Assembly (NCBI GenBank): GCA_938023885.1
Contig: CALJCU010000108.1
Coordinates: forward strand, 1-11,930
DNA: 11,930 nt
Direction of reading: 5' to 3'
Source of the DNA: an uncultured Prevotella sp.
GTDB lineage: Bacteria; Bacteroidota; Bacteroidia; Bacteroidales; Bacteroidaceae
Program-made: the position numbers and the translations under genes
Notes under the pieces: generated by a model
The model's input: only the letters and a program-made list of their open reading frames with translations
Database searches by the model: none
What the model was told of the DNA's origin: nothing
Part shown: piece after piece, positions 6,684-11,930 of the stretch
Layout of the letters: each line of letters opens with the position of its first letter
Position numbering within the stretch: the first letter of the stretch is position 1

Positions 6684-7810
6684 TTACAGCAGATCAACTG
6701 AAAGATGTGTTGGACCGCACCGAGAAGCTCCATCACTATCTCGGCATTGACCAGAAGAAGATTGAGTTTGAAGAAGAGCAGTTGCGTACGCAGGCTCCCG
6801 ACTTTTGGGATGACCCGAAGCAGGCTCAGGCTCAGATGAAGAAAGTGAGAGGCATTGGGAAATGGCTCGGCGGCTATAAGCAGTGCAGGCAGTATGCCGA
6901 TGAACTGCAGCTAGCCTTCGACTACTATAAGGAAGACCTCGTCACGGAAGAAGAGGTCGATGCCGACTATGACAAGGCGGTGAAGTGTATTGAAGACCTG
7001 GAGCTGAAAAACATGCTCCGCCAGGATGAAGACTCTATGGATGCCGTGCTGAAGATCAACTCCGGTGCAGGCGGCACGGAGGCTCAGGACTGGGCGCAGA
7101 TGCTCATGCGTATGTATATGCGCTGGTGTGAGGCTCATGGTTATAAGACGACCATTACCGACCTGCAGCCGGGTGAGGAAGTCGGCATCAAGAGTATGAC
7201 GATGACCATTGAAGGTGGCGAGTATGCCTATGGCTTTCTGAAGAGTGAGAACGGTGTGCACCGCCTCGTGCGTGTGTCTCCTTACAACGCTCAGGGCAAG
7301 CGCATGACAAGTTTCGCCTCTGTCTTTGTCACGCCCCTTGTCGACGATACGATTGAGGTCTATGTAGACCCGGCGAAAGTGAGCTGGGATACGTTCCGCT
7401 CCAGTGGTGCGGGTGGTCAGAACGTCAACAAGGTGGAGTCGGGTGTGCGTCTCCGTTATCAGTATGAGGACCCCGACACGGGTGAGAAAGAGGAGATCCT
7501 CATTGAGAACACCGAGACGCGTGACCAGCCGAAGAACCGGGAGAAGGCCATGAAACTCCTGAAGAGTCAGCTTTATGATCGTGCGCTGAAGAAGCAACAG
7601 GCTGAGAAGGCGAAGATTGAGGCAGGCAAGAAGAAGATTGAGTGGGGCAGTCAGATCCGTTCCTATGTCTTCGATGACCGCCGCGTGAAAGACCACCGTA
7701 CGGGCTATCAGACATCTGATGTAGACGGTGTGATGGACGGTAAGATAGACGGTTTCATCAAGGCGTACCTTATGGAGTTCGCCGAGAGCGATGCAGAGAA
7801 AGAAAACTAA
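6680..7810 (+). CDS. prfB: Peptide chain release factor 2 (RF2), without programmed frameshift
   Basis: This 376-residue class I release factor ends translation at UGA and UAA. The GGQ motif, whose glutamine is methylated in other bacteria and which triggers peptide release, is at 245-247 (SSGAGGQNVNK). The stop-codon recognition tripeptide, SPF in E. coli RF2, reads SPY here (200-202). The N-terminal domain (about 1-110) is helical and acidic, and the C-terminal end carries WGSQIRSYVFDD and GYQTSDVDGVMDG motifs. In many bacteria prfB has an in-frame TGA near codon 26 bypassed by autoregulated +1 frameshifting. The matching site here (codons 20-22, Tyr-Leu-Gly) is TATCTCGGC, so the frame is continuous and that control is absent. 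The start overlaps the stop of the acyl-CoA synthetase gene; a small membrane protein gene follows after 14 bp. Confidence 0.96.
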   Translation: MITADQLKDVLDRTEKLHHYLGIDQKKIEFEEEQLRTQAPDFWDDPKQAQAQMKKVRGIGKWLGGYKQCRQYADELQLAFDYYKEDLVTEEEVDADYDKAVKCIEDLELKNMLRQDEDSMDAVLKINSGAGGTEAQDWAQMLMRMYMRWCEAHGYKTTITDLQPGEEVGIKSMTMTIEGGEYAYGFLKSENGVHRLVRVSPYNAQGKRMTSFASVFVTPLVDDTIEVYVDPAKVSWDTFRSSGAGGQNVNKVESGVRLRYQYEDPDTGEKEEILIENTETRDQPKNREKAMKLLKSQLYDRALKKQQAEKAKIEAGKKKIEWGSQIRSYVFDDRRVKDHRTGYQTSDVDGVMDGKIDGFIKAYLMEFAESDAEKEN

Positions 7811-7824
7811 AAAGCGATAATATT

Positions 7825-8019
7825 ATGGGAAACAATAAGAAAGAGCAATTGAAGCACATCCCCGCTAAGGAGGTGAACGCAGCCTCCATAGCGAAAAAGC
7901 GCATGGAGCATCAGAATAAACAGAAGAATCAGGGCGAGCTTGTGGTGAAATGGATCTTCGGGGTCCTTGTCGCCCTCGCTGTCGTCTACATGATCTGGTC
8001 GATGTTTATTGTTCAGTAA
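7825..8019 (+). CDS. Small single-span membrane protein, uncharacterised
   Basis: This 64-residue protein has a strongly basic N-terminal part rich in Lys, Asn and Gln (1 to about 40), followed by one hydrophobic segment of about 20 residues (VVKWIFGVLVALAVVYMIWSM, starting near 40) and a very short tail. By the positive-inside rule the charged part should be cytoplasmic. It starts 14 bp after prfB and so is probably cotranscribed. A GC-rich hairpin lies just after its stop. I do not recognise a named family; short proteins of this layout occur in Bacteroidetes without a known role. A link to translation through prfB is only positional. Confidence 0.75.
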   Translation: MGNNKKEQLKHIPAKEVNAASIAKKRMEHQNKQKNQGELVVKWIFGVLVALAVVYMIWSMFIVQ

Positions 8020-8027
8020 AAATACAG

Positions 8028-8053
8028 GGCCGGCATGTGCCGGCCTATTTTAT
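8028..8053 (+). terminator. Probable intrinsic terminator or leader hairpin before the CYTH gene
   Basis: GGCCGGCA and TGCCGGCC form a perfect inverted repeat (8028-8045) with almost no loop, so a 7-bp GC-rich stem with a four-base loop is likely. A T-rich stretch (TATTTTATATT) follows. It starts eight bases after the stop of the small membrane protein gene. It ends only about a dozen bases before the next ATG (8057), so it may act as a partial terminator or attenuator inside one long transcript. Confidence 0.7.
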
Positions 8054-8056
8054 ATT

Positions 8057-8557
8057 ATGAGTGGATTAGAAATAGAACGTAAGTTCCTGGTCAGGCATGG
8101 CGGTGCCTTCAAACGTGTCGCCTCGTCGGTGAGTCATATCCGACAGGGTTACATCCCGGCAGAGGGTGCCACGGTGCGTGTCCGTGTCCGTGACGACAAG
8201 GCTTACCTCACCATCAAGAGCAAGAGCGTGGATGATGGCATGACACGCTATGAGTTTGAGAGGGAGATAACGCCCGACGAGGCTTCTCATCTGATGAAAC
8301 TCTGTCAGGGTGGTGTCATCGACAAGCACCGTTACCTTGTGAAGGTCGGCAACCACACGTTCGAGGTCGACGAGTTCCATGGCGCCAACGAGGGGCTCGT
8401 GATGGCAGAAGTGGAGTTAGACAGTGAGACGGAGGCTTTCGATAAGCCCGGTTTTCTCGGTCCTGAGGTCACGGGTGACAAGCATTTCTACAACTCTTAC
8501 ATGCTGTCCAATCCTTATAAGAACTGGAAGCAGTCGGTGGCAGAGGAATATAGATAA
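8057..8557 (+). CDS. CYTH domain protein (triphosphate tunnel metalloenzyme)
   Basis: This 166-residue protein has the CYTH signature ExExK at its N terminus (E5, E7, K9 in LEIERKFL). The alternating charged strands of the tunnel follow: TVRVRVRDDKAYLTIKSK, RYEFEREI, DKHRYLV, FEVDEFHG and MAEVELDSE. The C terminus FLGPEVTGDKHFYNSYM is typical of short bacterial members. Such proteins hydrolyse inorganic triphosphate or other triphosphates with a divalent metal, and a few are class IV adenylate cyclases; tripolyphosphatase is the more likely activity for this short form. The frame could extend to 8009, but ATG 8057 is preferred because the upstream part crosses the hairpin and the ExExK motif normally lies within ten residues of the start. 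The sodium symporter gene starts 13 bp after its stop, so the two are probably cotranscribed. Confidence 0.9.
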   Translation: MSGLEIERKFLVRHGGAFKRVASSVSHIRQGYIPAEGATVRVRVRDDKAYLTIKSKSVDDGMTRYEFEREITPDEASHLMKLCQGGVIDKHRYLVKVGNHTFEVDEFHGANEGLVMAEVELDSETEAFDKPGFLGPEVTGDKHFYNSYMLSNPYKNWKQSVAEEYR

Positions 8558-8570
8558 GTTTTTCTTTCTT

Positions 8571-9929
8571 ATGTCAGAAGAGAGAGCAAGTTTCGGCAGT
8601 AAAATCGGTATGATATTAGCCACTGCAGGCGGTGCGGTGGGCTTGGGGAACATTTGGCGTTTCCCTTATATGGCGGGTCAGAACGGCGGTGCGGCGTTCA
8701 TTATCATCTATATCTGTTGTGTATTTTTGTTGGGTATCCCTTGCATGGTCTCCGAGTTTATCATTGGCCGTCATGGTGCTGCTAACACGTATCGGGCCTA
8801 TTCACGGGTAGCGCATGGGTCCGTATGGAAATATGTAGGATTTCTCGGTGTGCTCACGGGCTTTCTTATCACGGGTTATTATGCCGTCATCTCAGGCTGG
8901 TGTATGCAGTACGTCTACGCCTCTATCATGGGACAGCTCCATGGCGATGCCGACTTCGTAAAACAGTATTTTGCCGACTTCTCTCAGAGTGGCGTGCAGC
9001 CGATCTTTTGGCTCATCCTCATCATGCTTGTAACCCATTCCGTCATCATCCACGGTATCCGTGGAGGTATTGAGAAGGCGTCGAAACTGATGATGCCTAC
9101 GTTGTTCATCTTATTGCTCGTCATCGTGGTCTGCTCTTGCCTGTTGCCGAATGCTGGAAAAGGCATTGAGTTCCTCTTCAAGCCCGACTTCTCTAAAGTG
9201 GACAGTGGCATGTTTCTCGGTGCCCTTGGCCAGTGCTTCTACTCGCTGAGTATTGCTATGGGATGTATTTGCACCTATGCTTCATACTACACGCGTCAGA
9301 CAAATCTCCTGACTTCTGCCGTGCAGATCTGCTCCATCGATACGCTGGTCGCTATTCTTGCAGGTTTGATGATTTTCCCAGCTGCTTTCTCTGTAGGCGT
9401 GAACCCTGATAGTGGTCCTTCGCTGATCTTCATCACGTTGCCGAATGTCTTCAATGAGGCTTTCGAGGGACTGCCTGTGTTGGGATGGATCGTTTCGCTG
9501 CTGTTCTATCTCTTGCTCTCGGTAGCTGCTCTGACCTCCCTCATCTCTCTCCACGAGGTCTCCACAGCGTTCTTCTATGAGGAGTTGCATATCTCACGTA
9601 AGAAGGGAGCCGTCATTGTGACCGTAGCATGTACTGCCATTGGTGCCGTCTGCTCCTTGTCCTTGGGTGACTGGAGCGGCCTGAAGATTGGAGGTAAGCC
9701 GCTGTTCGATGTCTTCGACTTCGTGACGGGTCAGATTTTCCTCCCCGTTGGCGGCTTCCTGACATGTGTCTTCCTCGGCTGGGTCGTGCCGAAGACACTG
9801 GTGAAGGATGAGTTTACGAACTGGGGCACGGTGTCACAGCGGTTCTTCGGTATCTATCTCTTCCTTGTACGTTTTGTGGCACCGTTGTCCATCCTCGCCA
9901 TCTTTCTCCATCAGTTTGGAGTGATTTAG
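8571..9929 (+). CDS. NSS family sodium-dependent transporter, first copy
   Basis: This 452-residue membrane protein belongs to the neurotransmitter:sodium symporter family (LeuT fold), which imports amino acids or related amines with Na+. TM1 carries the sodium- and substrate-site motif ATAGGAVGLGNIWRFPY (17-33), followed by NGGAAF; TM6 has FYSLSIAMG (223-231). TM7 has Asp257 in SIDTLVAILAGL, aligning with LeuT Glu290, the acidic residue that replaces chloride in bacterial members, so transport should be chloride-independent. About eleven membrane segments are visible, ending shortly after TM11, as in most bacterial NSS proteins such as Tyt1; the eukaryotic TM12 is absent. ATG 8571 is chosen over upstream in-frame codons because those overlap the CYTH gene in another frame and the family motif lies 17 residues in. 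The substrate cannot be read from the sequence. Confidence 0.93.
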   Translation: MSEERASFGSKIGMILATAGGAVGLGNIWRFPYMAGQNGGAAFIIIYICCVFLLGIPCMVSEFIIGRHGAANTYRAYSRVAHGSVWKYVGFLGVLTGFLITGYYAVISGWCMQYVYASIMGQLHGDADFVKQYFADFSQSGVQPIFWLILIMLVTHSVIIHGIRGGIEKASKLMMPTLFILLLVIVVCSCLLPNAGKGIEFLFKPDFSKVDSGMFLGALGQCFYSLSIAMGCICTYASYYTRQTNLLTSAVQICSIDTLVAILAGLMIFPAAFSVGVNPDSGPSLIFITLPNVFNEAFEGLPVLGWIVSLLFYLLLSVAALTSLISLHEVSTAFFYEELHISRKKGAVIVTVACTAIGAVCSLSLGDWSGLKIGGKPLFDVFDFVTGQIFLPVGGFLTCVFLGWVVPKTLVKDEFTNWGTVSQRFFGIYLFLVRFVAPLSILAIFLHQFGVI

Positions 9930-9949
9930 CAGGGGGAACGGGTAAGGGT

Positions 9950-9967
9950 AGGCCCTTTCAGGGACCT
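9950..9967 (+). other. Weak hairpin after the first NSS gene
   Basis: AGGCCCT and AGGGACCT can pair around the loop TTC with one bulged A, about 20 bp after the transporter stop. No T-run follows, so it is at best a weak or factor-assisted terminator. It does separate the first transporter from the promoter of the second. Confidence 0.3.
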
Positions 9968-10025
9968 GTGAGACTTGGCCGATTGAAGCATTAATTCACC
10001 CTGCATAACTCAAAATACTATCAAT

Positions 10026-10049
10026 ATCCTTTGTGAGAGTCCAAAGGAT
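10026..10049 (+). promoter_or_regulatory. Dyad over the -33 box, possible operator
   Basis: ATCCTTTG (10026-10033) and CAAAGGAT (10042-10049) are perfect inverted 8-bp arms around an 8-bp centre. The left arm contains the -33 TTTG, and the right arm lies in the promoter spacer. This position suits a repressor or activator dimer. The acyl-CoA synthetase promoter shares the left arm but lacks the right arm. Confidence 0.45.
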
Positions 10050-10061
10050 TGTTTAACTTTG
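10030..10061 (+). promoter_or_regulatory. Bacteroidetes-type promoter for the second NSS gene
   Basis: TTTG (10030-10033) is followed after exactly 20 bp by TAACTTTG (10054-10061), matching TTTG / TAnnTTTG. It shares the 11-mer AATATCCTTTG (10023-10033) and the CTTTGCAA end with the acyl-CoA synthetase promoter. Transcription would start near 10067, leaving a leader of almost 60 bases before ATG 10125. Confidence 0.75.
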
Positions 10062-10075
10062 CAATACCACTTAAT

Positions 10076-10104
10076 GCAACAACTGTTACTGTAACGGCTG
10101 TTGC
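10076..10104 (+). promoter_or_regulatory. Leader hairpin or nested palindrome upstream of the second NSS gene
   Basis: A 29-bp near-palindrome has outer arms GCAACA and TGTTGC and inner arms GTTAC and GTAAC around a single T, with three imperfect positions between them. It lies downstream of the predicted transcription start and ends 20 bp before the ATG. It could fold in the mRNA leader or be bound as DNA. No T-run follows, so it does not look like a terminator. It matches no riboswitch that I recognise. Confidence 0.5.
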
Positions 10105-10124
10105 GTTAGAAATTATAGAAATTT

Positions 10125-11468
10125 ATGGAACGAGGCAGTTTCGGTACTAGGATAGGCGTGGTGCTCGCCACTGCCGGCTCGGCAGTAGGCTTGGGAAACA
10201 TCTGGCGCTTCCCTTACATGACGGGTCACGACGGCGGTGCGGCGTTCATCGCGGTCTATCTCGCCTGCGTCCTGGTGCTCGGCATCCCGGGAATGATTGC
10301 CGAGTTCGTTGTGGGGCGGCATGGTGCCGCCAATGCCGCGCGTGCCTATACGCGCGCCGGAGGCAACAGGGCGTGGGGGGCCGTGGGATTCATCGGTGCA
10401 CTGACTTCCCTCATCATCCTCGGTTTCTATTCCGTCATCGCAGGCTGGTGCCTGCAGTACCTCTTTGCCTCTATCATAGGCAACATCAATGGCGATGCAG
10501 CTTATGTGCAGGAATATTTCAAGAGGTTCTCGTCCTCACCCATTGAGCCTGTCGTCTGGACCATCGTGTTCATTATCATCACCCACCTCGTCGTGGTACG
10601 CGGCATACGCAGAGGCATTGAGAAAGTGAGCAACATCCTCATGCCGACCTTGTTCATCCTGTTGCTCGTCATCGTCGCGGCCTCGTGTACACTGCCGGAT
10701 GCCGGCAAGGGTATCGGTTTCCTGTTCAAGCCTGACTTTTCCAAAATTGACCATCAGATTATCTTCGACGGTCTTGGACAGGCGTTCTTCTCCTTGTCCT
10801 TGGGTACGGCCTGCCTCTGCACCTATGCTTCTTATTTCACGCGGCAGACCAATCTCTTGAAATCATCCGTACAGGTGGCGGTTGTCGACACTCTCGTCGC
10901 TATCCTCGCGGGACTGATGATTTTCCCTGCTGCGTTCTCCGCAGGCGTAAATCCCGACAGCGGTCCGTCACTCATCTTCATCACGCTGCCGAATGTCTTC
11001 CGGCGTGCGTTCACACCGGTTCTCGGTTATATCATCGGAGTCTTATTCTATGCGCTCCTTGCCCTTGCTGCCCTCACCTCAACGATCTCCATGCACGAGA
11101 TCGGTACGTCCCTCTTCTTCGAGGAACTTCATGTCTCACGGCCGAAAGGAGCCGCCATTGAGACCGCCGTCGCTATCATGATAGGTGTCGCCTGCTCACT
11201 CTCCTGTGGGGCAGTGGACATCACTGTATGCGGAAAGTGTCTCCTCGACTTCTGCGACTTCCTGACATCGAACATCCTTCTGCCTCTCGGCTCCTTCGCG
11301 ACCTGTATTCTCGTCGGCTGGATAGCACCACGTAAGATGGTATGTGATGAGTTCACCAACTGGGGCACGGCTTCCGTCCGTGCTTACGGCTTCTGGCTGT
11401 TCCTCGTCCGCTTCGTCTCCCCACTGTGTATCGCCGTGGTATTCCTGCATCAGTTGGGCATTATTTAA
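10125..11468 (+). CDS. NSS family sodium-dependent transporter, second (paralogous) copy
   Basis: This 447-residue transporter is a clear paralogue of the preceding one, with the same layout of about eleven membrane segments. TM1 reads ATAGSAVGLGNIWRFPY (15-31), TM6 FFSLSLGTA (221-229), and TM7 has Asp255 in VVDTLVAILAGL, at the place of LeuT Glu290, so chloride independence is expected. Stretches such as AGLMIFPAAFS, GVNPDSGPSLIFITLPNVF and VCDEFTNWGT match the first copy almost residue for residue. Differences in TM3, TM6 and TM8 may change substrate choice. Its DNA is richer in G+C: sampled lines at 10201-10320 are about 63-67%, against 37-58% for the matching part of copy one. It has its own promoter and structured leader, so it can be regulated separately. 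The helix-hairpin-helix gene follows after 19 bp. Confidence 0.93.
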   Translation: MERGSFGTRIGVVLATAGSAVGLGNIWRFPYMTGHDGGAAFIAVYLACVLVLGIPGMIAEFVVGRHGAANAARAYTRAGGNRAWGAVGFIGALTSLIILGFYSVIAGWCLQYLFASIIGNINGDAAYVQEYFKRFSSSPIEPVVWTIVFIIITHLVVVRGIRRGIEKVSNILMPTLFILLLVIVAASCTLPDAGKGIGFLFKPDFSKIDHQIIFDGLGQAFFSLSLGTACLCTYASYFTRQTNLLKSSVQVAVVDTLVAILAGLMIFPAAFSAGVNPDSGPSLIFITLPNVFRRAFTPVLGYIIGVLFYALLALAALTSTISMHEIGTSLFFEELHVSRPKGAAIETAVAIMIGVACSLSCGAVDITVCGKCLLDFCDFLTSNILLPLGSFATCILVGWIAPRKMVCDEFTNWGTASVRAYGFWLFLVRFVSPLCIAVVFLHQLGII

Positions 11469-11487
11469 CAACCTGTCACTTAATAAA

Positions 11488-11930
11488 ATGCATCTTCGTG
11501 ATCTACATTATATCCGTCGGTCCGACCGCCGCGTCATCTGGTTTCTGTTGGTCATCTTCGTCATCGTCAGCGCTGTTTTGTGGTTCTTCTATGATAAAGA
11601 ACCGATGGTCAGTACGGTACCTGACGGTGACTCGGCCATGATGAGCCGTAGAGGCGGAAGCTATTATCCTAATGGCTTTCCGCGAGGCGGAAGCAACCGT
11701 TTTTATGCTGTACCGGGCCGTGCGGTGAGCCGATTTCCCTTTGACCCGAACACCGCAGACTCCACGGAGCTCCTTGCGCTCGGCCTTGCTCCCTGGCAGG
11801 TACGGAGCATCTATCGCTATAGGGCTAAGGGTGGTGTCTTCCGCAAGCGGGAGGATTTTGGGCGCATCTATGGACTGACACGCAGGCAGTACCGTGACCT
11901 CGCACCTTATGTCCGTATCGGTGCCGACTA
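11488..11930 (+). CDS. Membrane-anchored helix-hairpin-helix (ComEA-like) protein, 3' end outside window
   Basis: The frame opens at ATG 11488 and stays open to the window end, giving 147 residues plus two bases. Residues 1-15 are basic and 16-35 form one membrane span (VIWFLLVIFVIVSAVLWFFY). A flexible Gly/Ser/Arg-rich linker follows (about 50-80), then a helix-hairpin-helix DNA-binding unit at about 84-143. The latter begins FDPNTADSTELLALGL and has the typical Tyr-Arg-x-x-Gly-Gly-x-Phe turn and a closing LAPYVRI. This matches the ComEA-type repeat, which binds DNA without sequence preference; the domain would face the periplasm. Bacteroidetes proteins of this kind usually carry further such repeats, so more sequence is expected beyond the window. 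The gene lies 19 bp after the second transporter and has no promoter of its own that I can see. A role in DNA uptake is possible but not shown. Confidence 0.85.
   Translation, partial: MHLRDLHYIRRSDRRVIWFLLVIFVIVSAVLWFFYDKEPMVSTVPDGDSAMMSRRGGSYYPNGFPRGGSNRFYAVPGRAVSRFPFDPNTADSTELLALGLAPWQVRSIYRYRAKGGVFRKREDFGRIYGLTRRQYRDLAPYVRIGAD

Noticed and set aside
6911..7696. 261-codon open frame on the minus strand
   Set aside because: It is antisense to prfB, which is unmistakable on the plus strand; the translation is low-complexity and shows no domain.
8009..8056. N-terminal extension of the CYTH protein
   Set aside because: It crosses the GC hairpin and the end of the small membrane protein gene, and would push the ExExK motif away from the N terminus.
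8424..8570. N-terminal extension of the first NSS transporter
   Set aside because: It would overlap the CYTH gene in another frame; the family's N-terminal motif fits the ATG at 8571.
11426..11641. 71-codon open frame overlapping the end of the second transporter
   Set aside because: It is out of frame with both the transporter and the helix-hairpin-helix gene, which explain the region better.

Overview
The window looks like a chromosomal segment of a Prevotella-like member of the Bacteroidota. Three things point there: promoters of the Bacteroidetes type (TTTG, about 20 bp, TAnnTTTG), starts with little or no Shine-Dalgarno sequence, and a typical Bacteroidetes gene set (DUF4292 lipoprotein next to an EnvC-like protein, an M20 deacylase of the arginine type, tandem sodium symporters, and a membrane-anchored helix-hairpin-helix protein). 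No rRNA, tRNA, CRISPR array or insertion sequence was seen.

Left block (1-2795, plus strand): an envelope operon. The tail of a small TPR lipoprotein overlaps a DUF4292 lipoprotein gene by ATGA. The DUF4292 gene is split by a frameshift near 750-765. It is followed by an EnvC-like coiled-coil protein whose LytM domain has lost its zinc ligands, so it probably activates amidases rather than cutting peptidoglycan itself.

Low-GC block (2796-3616): an A+T-rich stretch holds the remnant of an unrecognised reading frame interrupted by a stop. A 137-residue DUF2442 protein with a C-terminal helix-turn-helix follows. This looks like a small accessory insertion between core genes. A CCTTAC-rich spacer (3623-3653) separates it from the next gene.

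Centre (3687-8045): an M20 metallo-deacylase (argE-like) on the minus strand faces away from a long-chain acyl-CoA synthetase, and their promoters sit head to head in a 99-bp gap. The synthetase overlaps prfB (release factor 2) by ATGA. The prfB gene has no programmed frameshift. It is followed by a 64-residue single-span membrane protein and a strong GC hairpin.

Right block (8057-11930): a CYTH/triphosphate tunnel protein and a sodium:neurotransmitter-symporter-family (NSS) transporter form one unit. A second, paralogous NSS transporter has its own promoter, a dyad over the -33 box and a hairpin leader. Last comes a membrane-anchored helix-hairpin-helix protein cut by the window end. The two transporters differ clearly in base composition, so the duplication is either old or the copies have separate origins.

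Nothing here amounts to an obviously new multi-gene system. The points most worth a second look are the DUF4292 frameshift, the low-GC insertion with the DUF2442-HTH protein, and the control region of the second transporter.
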